64,000 bases of DNA from NCBI RefSeq assembly GCF_003049725.1, contig NZ_QAGM01000003.1, forward strand, positions 1 to 64,000, in the 5' to 3' direction. This stretch comes from Oceanimonas marisflavi. GTDB taxonomy: Bacteria; Pseudomonadota; Gammaproteobacteria; Enterobacterales; Aeromonadaceae. The notes beneath the pieces were generated by a model that saw only the letters and a list, made by a program, of their open reading frames with translations, ran no database searches and had not been told where the DNA came from. Made by a program: the position numbers and the translations under genes. Numbering within the stretch: the first letter of the stretch is position 1; each line of letters opens with the position of its first letter. Shown here piece by piece: positions 38,695 to 49,022 of the stretch.

Positions 38695-40908
38695 CTAAAG
38701 CCGCCGGGCTTCCAGAATATCCGGCAGCTGACTGATCCTGGCCAGAGTACGGCTCAGGGTGTCGATATTGTAGACTTCCAGCTCCATGTCGATGGTGGCG
38801 GTCTGCTGCTTGCGGTTGGAGCTGCTGTTGACTCCCATCACATTGATCTTCTCATTGGCCAGTATGGTGGTGATATCCCGCAGCAGACCGGAGCGGTCGT
38901 TGGCCACCACCCGCAGGGTGAGGTGATAGCCACCGCCGTTGTCTTCGCCCCAGACCGCATCCACCATGCGTTCGGGGTGCTGGGCCGCCAGCTCCTTGAG
39001 CTGATCGCAGTCGGCCCTGTGGATGGAAATACCCCGCCCCTGAGTAATAAAGCCGATGATCTCGTCGCCGGGAATGGGCTGGCAGCAGCGGGCGGTATTG
39101 GTGAGCAGGTTGCCCACCCCCTGCACCACAATATGGCCCCTGGGCTTGTGGTCCTGATGCTTTTTCGCGGCCTTCTGCTCCAGCTCCCGCAGCACCTGTT
39201 CATCCTGCTCTTTGCTGGTGGGCTTCTTGTGCTGGCTCTGCAGGTAGTTGAGCAACTGGTTAATACGCAGATCGCCGCCACCAATGCCCGCCAGCAAGTC
39301 ATCCAGGTGAGTGACATTGAATCGCTCCAGGGCCTTTTTATCGACCTGGGACAGGGTCAGCCCAAGACGCTCCAGCTCCTTGTCGAGCAGCTCACGCCCG
39401 GCGTGAATATTCTTGTCCCTGTCCTGTTTCTTGAACCAGGTCGCCACCTTGGAGCGGGCGCGCGAAGTGCGCAGAAAGCCCTGATTGGGGTTCATCCAGT
39501 CACGGCTGGGATTGGGCTGCTTCTGGGTGATGATCTCCACCTGATCGCCGGTCTGCAGCTGGTAGGTAAAGGGCACGATGCGTCCGTCCACCTTGGCGCC
39601 GATACAGCGGTGACCCACCTGACTGTGCACATAATAGGCAAAATCGAGGGGCGTGGCGCCGGCGGGCATGTCCACCACGTCGCCTCTGGGTGTGAACACA
39701 TAGACCCTGTCTTCAAATACCTGGCTGCGCAGCTCGTCCACCAGTGAACCGCTTTCGGCCATGTCTTCCTGCCAGGCCAGCAGTTTTCTGAGCCAGGCGA
39801 TTTTTTCTTCGTATCCGCCCTGCTTGCCGCCGGCAGCGCCTTCCTTGTATTTCCAGTGAGCCGCCACCCCCAGCTCCGCATCCTGGTGCATCTGATCGGT
39901 GCGGATCTGGATTTCAACGGTGCGCCCTTCCGGTCCGATCACCACCGTATGTATGGACTGGTAGCCGTTGGGCTTGGGATTGGCGACATAGTCGTCGAAC
40001 TCACGGGGAATATGGCGCCACTGGGTATGCACTATGCCCAGCGCAGCGTAGCAGTCCTGCAGCCGGTGGGTCACCACCCGCACCGCGCGCACGTCAAACA
40101 GCTCGTCAAAGTCCAGATCCTTTTTCTGCATTTTGCGCCAGATGCTGTAGATGTGCTTGGGCCGGCCATAAACCTCGGCCTCCACGCCGGCTTCATGCAG
40201 GGCGTTTTTCAGGCTGGTGACGAAATTGGTGATGTAAGCTTCCCGGGCCAGCCGCTTTTCATCCAGCAAGTGAGCGATACGCTTGTAAGTGTCCGGGTGC
40301 AGATAGCGAAACGACAGATCCTCCAGCTCCCACTTGAGCTGGCCGATGCCCAGCCGGTTGGCCAGAGGCGCGTAGATATTGGCGATTTCCTTGGCCACCA
40401 GCACCCGGGTTTCCTCGTCGGCGCTTTTGACTTCGCGCAAACAGGTAATACGTTCCGCCAGCTTGATGACCACGGCGCGAACGTCTTCCACCATGGCCAG
40501 CAGCATGCGCCGCACCTTGTCGACCTGATCTTCGTTGCCCTTGTCGCCATGCACATGCTGCAATGAACGAATGGCCTCCATGTCGGCCACCCCCCGCAGC
40601 AAATGCTGAATATTGTTGCCGAAATCCTCGCATACCTGCTCAGGACCCAGGGCGCCATATTCCACAAAGGGATAGAGCAAGGCCGCTTTCAGGGTGTCGG
40701 CATCCATGCTCAGGGTCAGCAGAATGCCGACCATTTCCACCCCCTGGGCCAGCAGCCGGTCCCTTGCCTCGGCACACAACTCCAGTCGCTGGCAGTACTC
40801 GTAAACCGCCTTTAGCCGCGTCCGTTCATTGGCGTCCAGCGGCAGGCCATCGGCCCATTCCTGCAGGCAAAAGGTCGACTTGAGATGAGTTTCGCGCACG
40901 GCAACCAT
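38695..40908 (-). CDS. relA: GTP pyrophosphokinase RelA
   Basis: Ribosome-bound (p)ppGpp synthetase of the stringent response. 737 residues. The N-terminal hydrolase-like domain has degenerate HD residues (VEYGALG..), as in RelA. Synthetase domain about 210-380 with RPKHIYSIWRKMQ, FDELFDVRAVRV and YQSIHTVVIGPEG; TGS domain about 405-465 (VFTPRGDVVDMPAGATPLDF); zinc-finger region with CCQPIPGDEI; C-terminal ACT/RRM domain with ANDRSGLLRDITTILANEKI. Operon relA-mazG, 8 bp after rlmD upstream. Confidence 0.97.
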   Translation of the reverse strand: MVAVRETHLKSTFCLQEWADGLPLDANERTRLKAVYEYCQRLELCAEARDRLLAQGVEMVGILLTLSMDADTLKAALLYPFVEYGALGPEQVCEDFGNNIQHLLRGVADMEAIRSLQHVHGDKGNEDQVDKVRRMLLAMVEDVRAVVIKLAERITCLREVKSADEETRVLVAKEIANIYAPLANRLGIGQLKWELEDLSFRYLHPDTYKRIAHLLDEKRLAREAYITNFVTSLKNALHEAGVEAEVYGRPKHIYSIWRKMQKKDLDFDELFDVRAVRVVTHRLQDCYAALGIVHTQWRHIPREFDDYVANPKPNGYQSIHTVVIGPEGRTVEIQIRTDQMHQDAELGVAAHWKYKEGAAGGKQGGYEEKIAWLRKLLAWQEDMAESGSLVDELRSQVFEDRVYVFTPRGDVVDMPAGATPLDFAYYVHSQVGHRCIGAKVDGRIVPFTYQLQTGDQVEIITQKQPNPSRDWMNPNQGFLRTSRARSKVATWFKKQDRDKNIHAGRELLDKELERLGLTLSQVDKKALERFNVTHLDDLLAGIGGGDLRINQLLNYLQSQHKKPTSKEQDEQVLRELEQKAAKKHQDHKPRGHIVVQGVGNLLTNTARCCQPIPGDEIIGFITQGRGISIHRADCDQLKELAAQHPERMVDAVWGEDNGGGYHLTLRVVANDRSGLLRDITTILANEKINVMGVNSSSNRKQQTATIDMELEVYNIDTLSRTLARISQLPDILEARRL

Positions 40909-40916
40909 AAGCGTCC

Positions 40917-42230
40917 TTAACTGAGTTCAAACAACGCCATCGCTTCGCAATGGGGCGTATGGGGGAACATGTCAATCAGCCCGAGCCGGCTGAGGCGGTA
41001 ACCGGCCGCCAGCAGCACTTCACTGTCCCGGGCCAGGGTGGCCGGATTGCAGGAGACATACAGCAGCCGCTCCGGCGCAAGCTCCGCCAGATAGGGCATG
41101 ACCCGTTCGGCCCCGGCCCGGCCCGGGTCGATCAGCACATGGCCAAAGCCTTGCGCCACCCAGGGCTCTTGGGTGAAGTCGGTGGCCAGATCGGCCCGGT
41201 AAAAGCGGGCCTGGTTCAGCCGGTTGTCTTCGGCATTGCCCCGGGCCTGCTCCACCATTTCCATCACGCCTTCCACCCCTGTCACCGGATGACCGGCAGC
41301 AGCCAGCGGCAGGCTGAAATTGCCGATGCCGCAGAACAGATCCAGCACGGGAGCGCCGGGGTCCGGGGCCAGCCAGTCGATGGCCTGGCGCACCATGCGT
41401 TCGTTAAGGGCTGCATTGATCTGAATAAAGTCCCCCGGCGTAAACGAGAGCCTGAGATTATCTATCTGATAATAAAGCGGAAATGGAACATGTAAAGGGC
41501 GCCGGGCAGTATCGTCCTGTAAAAACAGCGCCAGCGTCCGCGCCTGGGCAAAGGCCAGCAGGGCGTCCAGATCCGGCGCCGGCAGGTGTCCCTTGTGACG
41601 CAGCAACAGGGCCACGCCTTCGGCCGAGTCATAGAGCTCCAGATGGCCCAGCTGACGCAGGGCTGTCAGCCGGTTCAGCAGCTGACGCAAGGGAGCGATC
41701 AGCGCCGACAGTACCGGCGTCAGCACTCCACAATGCTCAATCTCTGCCAGTTCGTGAGACTGGGACCGGCGAAATCCCAGCGCCACGCCCTTGCCCCGGC
41801 GGCGAATGGCCAGCCGGGCCACCCGGCGGTAGCCCTGCCCTTCCCCCTGCAGCCATTCCGGCTCGGGCAGCTCATTCACGCCATGACGGCCAAACAGGCT
41901 GAATACCGCCTTTTGTTTCAGCGTCCGCTGGGCTTCGAGCGGCAACTGCTGCAGGTTGCAGCCGCCACAGTCGGCCACATGGGCACAAAAGGGTTTTATT
42001 CTGTCGGGCGAGGCCTTGAGCACTTTCTGCAGGGTAGCGGTGGCGTAACGGCTGGTCTGGGTAGTCAGTTTTACCCGCACTTCCTCACCGGGCAACACGC
42101 CTGCCACAAACAGGGGTTTGCCCTGATGGCGGGCGACCCCCATGCCATGGCTGTTAAGCTCAAGAATGCGAATATCAAGTGGCGTTTGCACCGGTGCTGC
42201 GGGCTTTTTGACCTTGAAGAACTGAACCAT
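40917..42230 (-). CDS. rlmD: 23S rRNA (uracil1939-C5)-methyltransferase
   Basis: 437 residues. N-terminal TRAM domain (about 18-76). 4Fe-4S cluster Cys in FCAHVADCGGCNLQQ (about 81-95), with a later Cys near 166 (EHCGVL). SAM site PVLDLFCGIGNFSLPLA (about 293-309) and catalytic Cys in LYVSCNPATLARD (about 395). Start of a run with relA and mazG on the minus strand, divergent from barA, as in E. coli. Confidence 0.97.
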   Translation of the reverse strand: MVQFFKVKKPAAPVQTPLDIRILELNSHGMGVARHQGKPLFVAGVLPGEEVRVKLTTQTSRYATATLQKVLKASPDRIKPFCAHVADCGGCNLQQLPLEAQRTLKQKAVFSLFGRHGVNELPEPEWLQGEGQGYRRVARLAIRRRGKGVALGFRRSQSHELAEIEHCGVLTPVLSALIAPLRQLLNRLTALRQLGHLELYDSAEGVALLLRHKGHLPAPDLDALLAFAQARTLALFLQDDTARRPLHVPFPLYYQIDNLRLSFTPGDFIQINAALNERMVRQAIDWLAPDPGAPVLDLFCGIGNFSLPLAAAGHPVTGVEGVMEMVEQARGNAEDNRLNQARFYRADLATDFTQEPWVAQGFGHVLIDPGRAGAERVMPYLAELAPERLLYVSCNPATLARDSEVLLAAGYRLSRLGLIDMFPHTPHCEAMALFELS

Positions 42231-42310
42231 AAAACGTGGAGCCCTCGAACCGGCTATGTCATCATAAGTCTACTGTCTTTTGAACGCGCATTGTCCCACA
42301 TAAGCCCACT

Positions 42311-45007
42311 ATGACCAAATACGGCCTGCGAGCCCGGGTACTGGCCTTTACCATTATTCCCACCCTGATCATCGGCATTTTGCTGGCGGGTTACTTTTCC
42401 GTGAACCGCTATCAGCAACTGGAAGAAGCGCTGATCAAGGAAGGCGTCAACGTGATAGAGCCCCTGGCCCTGGCCAGCGAGCTGGCGCTGACCGGCCGCA
42501 ACCGGGAAGCCCTGAATCGCCTGCTCAGCAATATTCACCGCAACAATACGCCGCTGGTCAACGCCATTGCGCTGTTCGACCCCGAGGGCCGGCTGCTGGT
42601 GACCTCCAACTATCACCGGAATTTCAGCACCCTGCGTCTGCCTGACGGCACGGCCATTCCCGCCACCACTCAGGTGGAAACCGGTGAACACGGCATTATT
42701 CTGCGCACGCCGGTACTCACCGACGCATCCCGGCCCGATGCCCTGTGGGAAGAGTCCTCCACCCAAGCCCTCGGTTATGTGGCCATGCAGCTAACCGACG
42801 ACTCGGCCATGCTGCTGCACTACCGCGACACCTTTTTTGCCGGCCTGATCGTGCTGCTGGGCGTGTGTCTCAGTGCCCTGTTCGGGGTCAGGCTTATCAA
42901 GGGCGTGTCTCAGCCCATCACCGACATGGTGAGCGCCGTGTACAAAATTCGGGAAGGCCGGCTCGACACCCGGGTCAGCGGCGAGTTTACCGGCGAGCTG
43001 GAAATGCTTAAAAACGGCATCAACGCCATGGCCAAGTCGCTGTCGGAATACCACGATGAAATGCAGCAGAACATCGATCAGGCCACCTCGGATCTGCGCG
43101 AAACCCTGGAGCAGATCGAGATACAGAACATCGAGCTGGACATGGCCAAGAAACGGGCCCAGGAGGCGGCCCGGGTCAAGACCGAGTTTCTGGCCAACAT
43201 GTCCCACGAGCTGCGCACCCCGCTCAACGGCGTGATCGGCTTTGCCCGGCAGCTGCAGAAAACCAAGCTCACCTCCAGTCAGCTCGACTACCTGAAGACC
43301 ATTGAAAAGTCGGCCCAGAATCTGCTTGGCATCATTAACGACATTCTCGACTTTTCCAAACTGGAAGCGGGCAAGCTGAAAATGGAGCAGATCCCCTTCT
43401 CCCTGCGCGACACCCTGCAGGAGGTGATGACCCTGCTCGCTCCCAGTGCCCACGACAAGGGACTGGAGCTGTCGCTCAGGGTGGATGCGGCGGTGCACGA
43501 CAGCCTGGTGGGGGATCCGCTCCGGCTGCAGCAGGTGCTCAACAACCTGGTGGGCAACGCCATCAAGTTCACCGAGCAGGGCAACGTGGACGTGCGGGTG
43601 GACGCCCGGCCCGCCGGCCAGCCGGAACGCACCGGTCTGTGCATTCATGTGCAGGACACCGGCATCGGCATTTCCGACAGCCAGCGCCGTCAGCTGTTCC
43701 AGGCCTTTAACCAGGCCGACTCCAGCATTTCCCGCCGCTATGGCGGCACCGGGCTGGGACTGGTGATCACCCAGAAACTGGTGCACCAGATGGCCGGCGA
43801 TATCGAACTTTACTCCGAGCCGGGTTCCGGCTCGGTATTCAGCTTTACCCTGGAGCTGGACAAGGCCGCCCTGCCCCTGGCCGAGCCCCTGCCACTGGCG
43901 GAGCTGACCGGCAAAACGGTGCTCTATCAGGAAGAAGACAGCTTCAGCCGGCGCGCTACCAGCGCCCTGCTGCGGGAGTGGGGCATGCAGGTGCTTTACG
44001 AGCCATCGGCCGAACAGCCCGTCGATATGGCCCTGCTCGGCTTTGGCCCCCATGCCCTGCCCAGTCAGATAGAGCAGGAACTCAGACGCCAGCTGGCCTT
44101 TGACAACAAGACGGTGATCCTGCTGAGCTCCACCGATCCGACCCTGAGCGACTCCCTGCTGGCGGCCGGGGCCGCCCATTGCCTGAGCAAACCGGCCCAC
44201 TACCATAAACTGGCTCAGGCCCTGACCGAACAACGCCGGCCCGCCGACGAGCCGGTGACGCCCATCGCCCTGCCGCCGCCCGACTCCCGTCTTCCGTTGC
44301 GGGTGCTGGCGGTGGACGACAACCCGGCCAATCTCAAGCTTATCAGCGCCATGCTGGGCGAGCTGGTCAACCAGGTGGATACCGGCCGCAACGGTCAGGA
44401 GGCGCTCAACCTGGCCACCGTCAACCAGTACGACATTATCTTTATGGATATTCAGATGCCGGTGCTGGACGGCATTCAGGCCACCCGGGAAATCCGCGGT
44501 CAGGGTGGGCCCAACGCCACCACGCCCATCGTCGCCGTCACCGCCCACGCCATCGCCGGTGAACGGGACCGGCTGCTGGAGCAGGGCATGGATGACTACC
44601 TGGCCAAACCCATCGACGAGACCATACTGACCCGCATTATCAGCCACTTCGCCCACAAGCCGGAAACCCGTGGTCAAATCGACTGGTCGCTGGCATTGCA
44701 GCGGGCCGGCGGCAAGGAGGCCCTGGCCAGGGAAATGCTGAGCCTGCTGCTGCAGAGCTTTGACGAGTTTACCCCGCGCCTGAGTGCGGCATTGGCCGGT
44801 GAGCTGGGGGAGAGTGCGCTCTATGGTCCGCTGCACAAGTTGCACGGCGGCGCCGTGTATTGCGGTGTGCCTCAGCTGCAGTCACTGCTGGCCGCTCTGG
44901 AGCAGGCCCTGCTCGACAAGCAGCCCATTGACGACCTTGAGCCGGAGCTGCTGGAGCTGGAAGAGCGTATTGAACAGATACGGGAAGAAGCGAAAGCTTT
45001 TTTATAA
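42311..45007 (+). CDS. barA: Hybrid sensor histidine kinase BarA
   Basis: Tripartite sensor that phosphorylates UvrY/GacA and so controls the Csr small RNAs and carbon metabolism or virulence. 898 residues. Two membrane helices (about 10-30 and 176-197) flank a periplasmic sensor; HAMP (about 198-250); HisKA with H299 in NMSHELRTPLNGVIGF; HATPase with GTGLGLVIT (about 479-487); receiver with Asp713 in DIIFMDIQMPVLDG; HPt with His842 in LHKLHGGAVYCG. Divergent from rlmD, the E. coli arrangement. Confidence 0.96.
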   Translation: MTKYGLRARVLAFTIIPTLIIGILLAGYFSVNRYQQLEEALIKEGVNVIEPLALASELALTGRNREALNRLLSNIHRNNTPLVNAIALFDPEGRLLVTSNYHRNFSTLRLPDGTAIPATTQVETGEHGIILRTPVLTDASRPDALWEESSTQALGYVAMQLTDDSAMLLHYRDTFFAGLIVLLGVCLSALFGVRLIKGVSQPITDMVSAVYKIREGRLDTRVSGEFTGELEMLKNGINAMAKSLSEYHDEMQQNIDQATSDLRETLEQIEIQNIELDMAKKRAQEAARVKTEFLANMSHELRTPLNGVIGFARQLQKTKLTSSQLDYLKTIEKSAQNLLGIINDILDFSKLEAGKLKMEQIPFSLRDTLQEVMTLLAPSAHDKGLELSLRVDAAVHDSLVGDPLRLQQVLNNLVGNAIKFTEQGNVDVRVDARPAGQPERTGLCIHVQDTGIGISDSQRRQLFQAFNQADSSISRRYGGTGLGLVITQKLVHQMAGDIELYSEPGSGSVFSFTLELDKAALPLAEPLPLAELTGKTVLYQEEDSFSRRATSALLREWGMQVLYEPSAEQPVDMALLGFGPHALPSQIEQELRRQLAFDNKTVILLSSTDPTLSDSLLAAGAAHCLSKPAHYHKLAQALTEQRRPADEPVTPIALPPPDSRLPLRVLAVDDNPANLKLISAMLGELVNQVDTGRNGQEALNLATVNQYDIIFMDIQMPVLDGIQATREIRGQGGPNATTPIVAVTAHAIAGERDRLLEQGMDDYLAKPIDETILTRIISHFAHKPETRGQIDWSLALQRAGGKEALAREMLSLLLQSFDEFTPRLSAALAGELGESALYGPLHKLHGGAVYCGVPQLQSLLAALEQALLDKQPIDDLEPELLELEERIEQIREEAKAFL

Positions 45008-45012
45008 CACCA

Positions 45013-45089
45013 GGGATTGGGGATTAGGGACTCGGGACTGGCAAAGAACGGGACCTTTCCAGTCCCCATTCCCCAGTCCCGAATCCCCG
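45013..45089. repeat. G-rich inverted repeat, family A, copy 4
   Basis: Left arm GGGATTGGGGATTAGGGACT then CGGGACTGG; right arm CCAGTCCCCATTCCCCAGTC then CCGAATCCCCGGG. The arms pair well around a short loop. It fills the space between the barA and pdxJ stop codons, where a bidirectional terminator would be expected. Confidence 0.7.
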
Positions 45090-45092
45090 GGT

Positions 45093-45830
45093 TTACACGC
45101 CCTGTCTGGCTTCGCGCAGCAGCCGCTTCATGTCGCGCACCGCCTTTTCCAGGCCGTCAAAGGCGGCCCGGGCGATGATGGCGTGGCCGATATTCAGCTC
45201 CAGCATCTCGGGAATGGCGGCGATGGGTTTGACGTTGTGGTAATGCAGGCCGTGGCCGCCGTTGACCTTGAGCCCGGCATCGTGAGCATAAGAAGCAGAG
45301 GCGGCAATGCGCTTGAGCTCGGCCAGCTGTTCGGCTTCGCTGGCAGCATCGGCGTAATGGCCGGTGTGGATTTCAATGTAGGGGGCACCGGCAGCCACCG
45401 CCGCATCGATCTGGGTCCGGTCGGCATCGATAAACAACGACACCAGAATGCCCGCTTCCCGCAGCCGGGTAACCGCATCTGTGATCCTGTCGAGCTGGCC
45501 GGCCACGTCCAGGCCGCCTTCGGTGGTCAGCTCTTCACGCTTTTCCGGCACCAGACAGACAAAGGCTGGCCTGGTACGACAGGCGATGTCGAGCATCTCC
45601 TCGGTCACCGCCATTTCCAGATTCATTCTAGTCTGAATGGTCCGCGCCAGGATCTCCACATCCCTGTCGGTAATATGCCGGCGATCCTCGCGCAGGTGCA
45701 CGGTAATGCCATCGGCTCCCGCCTGCTCGGCCACGGCGGCGGCATAGACCGGATCCGGATAGCTGGTGCCCCGGGCGTTGCGCAAGGTGGCGATATGATC
45801 GATGTTCACACCCAAATACAGTTCACTCAC
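45093..45830 (-). CDS. pdxJ: Pyridoxine 5'-phosphate synthase
   Basis: Condenses 3-amino-2-oxopropyl phosphate and deoxyxylulose 5-phosphate to pyridoxine phosphate. 245-residue TIM barrel: [20 protein letters not shown] (about 6-25), [12 protein letters not shown] (about 46-57), [12 protein letters not shown] (about 211-222). GTG start at 45830, overlapping the recO stop by 8 bp. In E. coli acpS follows pdxJ; here the operon ends at pdxJ with a G-rich repeat. Confidence 0.96.
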   Translation of the reverse strand: MSELYLGVNIDHIATLRNARGTSYPDPVYAAAVAEQAGADGITVHLREDRRHITDRDVEILARTIQTRMNLEMAVTEEMLDIACRTRPAFVCLVPEKREELTTEGGLDVAGQLDRITDAVTRLREAGILVSLFIDADRTQIDAAVAAGAPYIEIHTGHYADAASEAEQLAELKRIAASASYAHDAGLKVNGGHGLHYHNVKPIAAIPEMLELNIGHAIIARAAFDGLEKAVRDMKRLLREARQGV

Positions 45831-46530
45831 TGGGACTTCCTCTCTTTCCTTTGATAAACAGGGCCCGGCTTTTCAGCTCCCGCCCTTCCAGATAAGGCGC
45901 CAGCGCCAGACGACTGAAACGCTTGGCCGCCGCCAGTACCTCCGGGCTGCTCAGCTCAAGCTCGGCCAGGGCATACAGCCAGTCGCCACGAAAGGCGCCG
46001 GGCTCGGCCCGCTCCAGCGCCACAAAGCCGGCTTCGGGCAGGTAAGCATACCAGCCCCGGGAAGATACCGCTGCCCCGGTGTGAGCCTCCTGAGTAAAAT
46101 CCACCCCATAGCCGAGCACATTCAGCATATAAAACTCGAAATAACGCAGACAGGGCTCAAGAGCACTGCCAAGCGCCAGCTGTTGCAGGGTGTCCTGATA
46201 GACGTCAAACACCTCGTCAAAGGGGGTCTGCACTTCCAGCAGGTAATAGATCAGCTCATTGAGATAGAGGCCACTGTAGAGGGCGGGGCCGGCCAGAGCA
46301 ATGGCCGGGCCGGTGGCTTCGGCACTGTACAGGGTTTTCAGCTCGCCCTTGCCGCCAAAGGTCAGTCGCAAAGGCACAAAGGGCTGCAACAACCCCTTTA
46401 AAGAAGAGCGGGGCTGACGACTGCCCCGGGCCACCAGGCTTTGCCGCCCCTGCTCACGAGTGAACACCTCCACCAGCTGGCTGGTTTCCCGGTAGGGACG
46501 GCTGTGAATGACAAAGGCGGCGTGCGCCAT
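45823..46530 (-). CDS. recO: DNA repair protein RecO
   Basis: Helps RecR load RecA on SSB-coated gaps. 235 residues: an N-terminal OB-fold with [20 protein letters not shown] and the [20 protein letters not shown] segment, then a helical C-terminal domain with the conserved [10 protein letters not shown] (about 88-97). No zinc Cys pattern, as in E. coli. Lies 2 bp after era and overlaps pdxJ. Confidence 0.95.
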   Translation of the reverse strand: MAHAAFVIHSRPYRETSQLVEVFTREQGRQSLVARGSRQPRSSLKGLLQPFVPLRLTFGGKGELKTLYSAEATGPAIALAGPALYSGLYLNELIYYLLEVQTPFDEVFDVYQDTLQQLALGSALEPCLRYFEFYMLNVLGYGVDFTQEAHTGAAVSSRGWYAYLPEAGFVALERAEPGAFRGDWLYALAELELSSPEVLAAAKRFSRLALAPYLEGRELKSRALFIKGKRGSPSE

Positions 46531-46532
46531 GC

Positions 46533-47438
46533 TCAGTCGTCGCCGTAACCCAGGCTGCGCAGGGCACGCTCGTCATCGGCCCAGCCGGACTTGACCTTGA
46601 CCCACAGTTCCAGATAGACCTTTTGCTCCAGCAATCGCTCCAGATCGAGGCGGGCTTCGGTACCTATGGTGCGCAGCTTGTCACCCTTGTTGCCGATCAC
46701 CATGCGCTTCTGGCCACTGCGCTCCACCAGGATCAGGCCGTTGATATGCACCACGCCCTTGTCATCCACCTGGTAACGCTCGATCTCCACGGTGATGGAA
46801 TAGGGCAGCTCGTCACCGGTAAAGCGCATCAGCTTTTCGCGAATGATCTCCGCCGCCATAAAGCGGGAAGAGCGGTCGGTGATGTAGTCTTCCGGAAAAT
46901 AGTGCAGCGAGGGCTTGAGCCGGGACTTCGCCAGTTTGGCAATGGTATCCACATTGGTGCCCTTTTCCGCCGAAATCGGCACGATATCGGCAAAGTCCAT
47001 TTGCTGGGCCAGCCACTGCATATGGGGCAGCAGCGCCTCCTTGCTCTCGACGTTGTCGATCTTGTTGATGGCCAGCACCACGGGGCAGCTCATGCGGCGC
47101 AGCTTGTTCAGCACCATGTCGTCGTCCTTGGTCCACTGGGTACCATCCACCACGAACACCACCATTTCCACATCACCCAGGGAGCTGGAAGCCGCCCGGT
47201 TCATCAGCCGGTTGATGGCACGCTTTTCCTCGATGTGTAGGCCCGGGGTGTCGACATAGACCACCTGATGGGCGCCGTCGGTGTCGATACCCATAATGCG
47301 GTGACGGGTGGTCTGCGGCTTTTTCGAGGTAATGCTGACCTTCTGCCCCAGCAGCCGGTTCAGCAGAGTGGACTTGCCCACATTGGGCCGGCCGACAATG
47401 GCCACAAAGCCACAATAGGTTTGCTTTTGATCTGTCAT
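46533..47438 (-). CDS. era: GTPase Era
   Basis: Ribosome-assembly GTPase that binds the 3' end of 16S rRNA. 301 residues. GTPase motifs: G1 [12 protein letters not shown] (about 16-27), G3 DTPGLH (about 62), G4 NKID (about 124). C-terminal KH domain with [20 protein letters not shown]. Overlaps the rnc stop by 4 bp, so era is coupled to rnc as in other gammaproteobacteria. Confidence 0.98.
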   Translation of the reverse strand: MTDQKQTYCGFVAIVGRPNVGKSTLLNRLLGQKVSITSKKPQTTRHRIMGIDTDGAHQVVYVDTPGLHIEEKRAINRLMNRAASSSLGDVEMVVFVVDGTQWTKDDDMVLNKLRRMSCPVVLAINKIDNVESKEALLPHMQWLAQQMDFADIVPISAEKGTNVDTIAKLAKSRLKPSLHYFPEDYITDRSSRFMAAEIIREKLMRFTGDELPYSITVEIERYQVDDKGVVHINGLILVERSGQKRMVIGNKGDKLRTIGTEARLDLERLLEQKVYLELWVKVKSGWADDERALRSLGYGDD

Positions 47439-48103
47439 AACAAGGTATCCAGGGCCTGCTCGGCCGCCGCCTGCTCCGCCTTGCGGCGGCTGGTGCCCAC
47501 ACCCACCACGGGCTCGTCCAGGCCGTCCACAATGCAGTGCACGGTAAATTTCTGATTGTGGGCTTCGCCAATAACGTCGACCACTTCATAGCTGGGCAGC
47601 GGCTTGCGCTTGCCCTGCAGCAGCTCCTGCAGCCGGGTCTTGGGATCCTTCTGCTCCACGCCGGGCTGAATGTCGTTCAGCCGGCTGTCATACCAGCTCA
47701 GCAGCAATTGAGTAATGCGCTCGATGCCGCTGTCGAGGTAGATGGCGCCGATCAGGGCCTCCACCGCGTCGGCCAGAATGGACTCCCGGCGGTAACCCCC
47801 GCTTTTCAGCTCGCCGGGCCCCAGGATCAGGTACTCACCCAGTTCAAAGTCCCGGGCCAGCTCGGCCAGGGTCTTTTCCCGCACCAGGGTGGCGCGCATG
47901 CGCGACATGTCGCCTTCATTGACCTTGGGAAAGCGGTGAAACAGGGCATCGGCGATCACCATGCTGAGTATGGAATCGCCGAGAAACTCCAGCCGCTCGT
48001 TATGGCGGGAGCCGGCGCTGCGGTGGGTCAGCGCCCGTACCAGCAGCGCCTCGTCATTAAAGGTATGGCCCAGTTTTTTTTGCAGGTTGTTCAGTTTTTT
48101 CAT
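47435..48103 (-). CDS. rnc: Ribonuclease III
   Basis: Double-stranded RNA endonuclease for rRNA processing. 222 residues. Catalytic signature [20 protein letters not shown] (about 38-57), the downstream [13 protein letters not shown] (about 113-125), and a C-terminal dsRNA-binding domain (about 155-222). Shares its end with lepB (one-base overlap) and era (4 bp). Confidence 0.98.
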   Translation of the reverse strand: MKKLNNLQKKLGHTFNDEALLVRALTHRSAGSRHNERLEFLGDSILSMVIADALFHRFPKVNEGDMSRMRATLVREKTLAELARDFELGEYLILGPGELKSGGYRRESILADAVEALIGAIYLDSGIERITQLLLSWYDSRLNDIQPGVEQKDPKTRLQELLQGKRKPLPSYEVVDVIGEAHNQKFTVHCIVDGLDEPVVGVGTSRRKAEQAAAEQALDTLL

Positions 48104-49020
48104 TAATGAATTGCGCCTATTCGGCTGAAACGCACATCACTGGGCACCCACTCAGGCAGCCAGCTGTCGGCGTTGCGATCAAACTCAAAGCTTATCCAGA
48201 TGGCAACCGCTTTGCCCACCAGGTTGGCCTCGGGCACAAAGCCCCAGAAACGGCTGTCGGTGCTGTTGTCACGGTTGTCACCCAGGGCGAAGTAGTGTCC
48301 TTCCGGAACGACCCATTCATTAATGGCCGTGCCCGGCTGGCGGTGATACATGGATACGCGATCCGGCAGCAGCGGGTTTTGCAGAACGTCGTGAGAACGC
48401 TCGGTCAGGCTTTCCTGATAGCGGGCCAGAGGAATGCCCATCTGGGTAAACTCGCCGCTTTGTTCAAACTTGAGCGGCACCGGTAGCGCTTCATCAGCAC
48501 AGTCGTTTCCATTGCAGGCTGGCTGAATATACAGCTGCTTGTCGCGGTATACGATACGATCACCGGGAAGACCCACAATACGCTTGATGTAGTCGATGCG
48601 GGGGTTTTCCGGATATTTGAACACCGCAATATCGCCCCGTTCCGGCTTGCCGGTGGGAACCAGGGTGGTGTTGGTGACCGGCTCCTTCAGCCCGTAAGAG
48701 AACTTCTCCACCAGAATAAAGTCCCCCACCAGCAGGGTGGGCATCATGGATCCGGAGGGGATCTGAAACGGTTCATAGATAAAGGAGCGCAGCACCAGTA
48801 CCGCCGCGATCACCGGAAAAATGGATCTGGCCTGCTCAATCCAGCCCGGAGTGGCGGCGGCCTTGGCCAGCGCCGCCGCGTCCACCTTGTTGCCGTGGCT
48901 GGCTTGTGCCTCTGCCAGCCGGCGCCCCCGCTGGGGCGCCCAGATCCACTTGTCACAGGCCCAGATGATGCCGGTGACCAGAGTCACCAGCACCAGGATC
49001 AGGGCAAAGGTACTTGCCAT
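48103..49020 (-). CDS. lepB: Signal peptidase I
   Basis: Inner-membrane serine/lysine protease removing signal peptides. 305 residues. Two N-terminal membrane helices (about 4-22 and 63-81), catalytic Ser91 in [14 protein letters not shown] and general-base Lys146 in [15 protein letters not shown]-terminal [14 protein letters not shown] signature (about 252). Numbering of the dyad matches E. coli. It lies 2 bp after lepA. Confidence 0.97.
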   Translation of the reverse strand: MASTFALILVLVTLVTGIIWACDKWIWAPQRGRRLAEAQASHGNKVDAAALAKAAATPGWIEQARSIFPVIAAVLVLRSFIYEPFQIPSGSMMPTLLVGDFILVEKFSYGLKEPVTNTTLVPTGKPERGDIAVFKYPENPRIDYIKRIVGLPGDRIVYRDKQLYIQPACNGNDCADEALPVPLKFEQSGEFTQMGIPLARYQESLTERSHDVLQNPLLPDRVSMYHRQPGTAINEWVVPEGHYFALGDNRDNSTDSRFWGFVPEANLVGKAVAIWISFEFDRNADSWLPEWVPSDVRFSRIGAIH

Positions 49021-49022
49021 GG

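Noticed and set aside
42791..44845. 684-codon open frame opposite barA
   Set aside because: Antisense shadow with biased composition; barA motifs are all intact on the plus strand.
45093..45830. acpS expected after pdxJ
   Set aside because: No acpS frame is present between pdxJ and barA; the gene must be elsewhere. Too common a variation to count as a finding.
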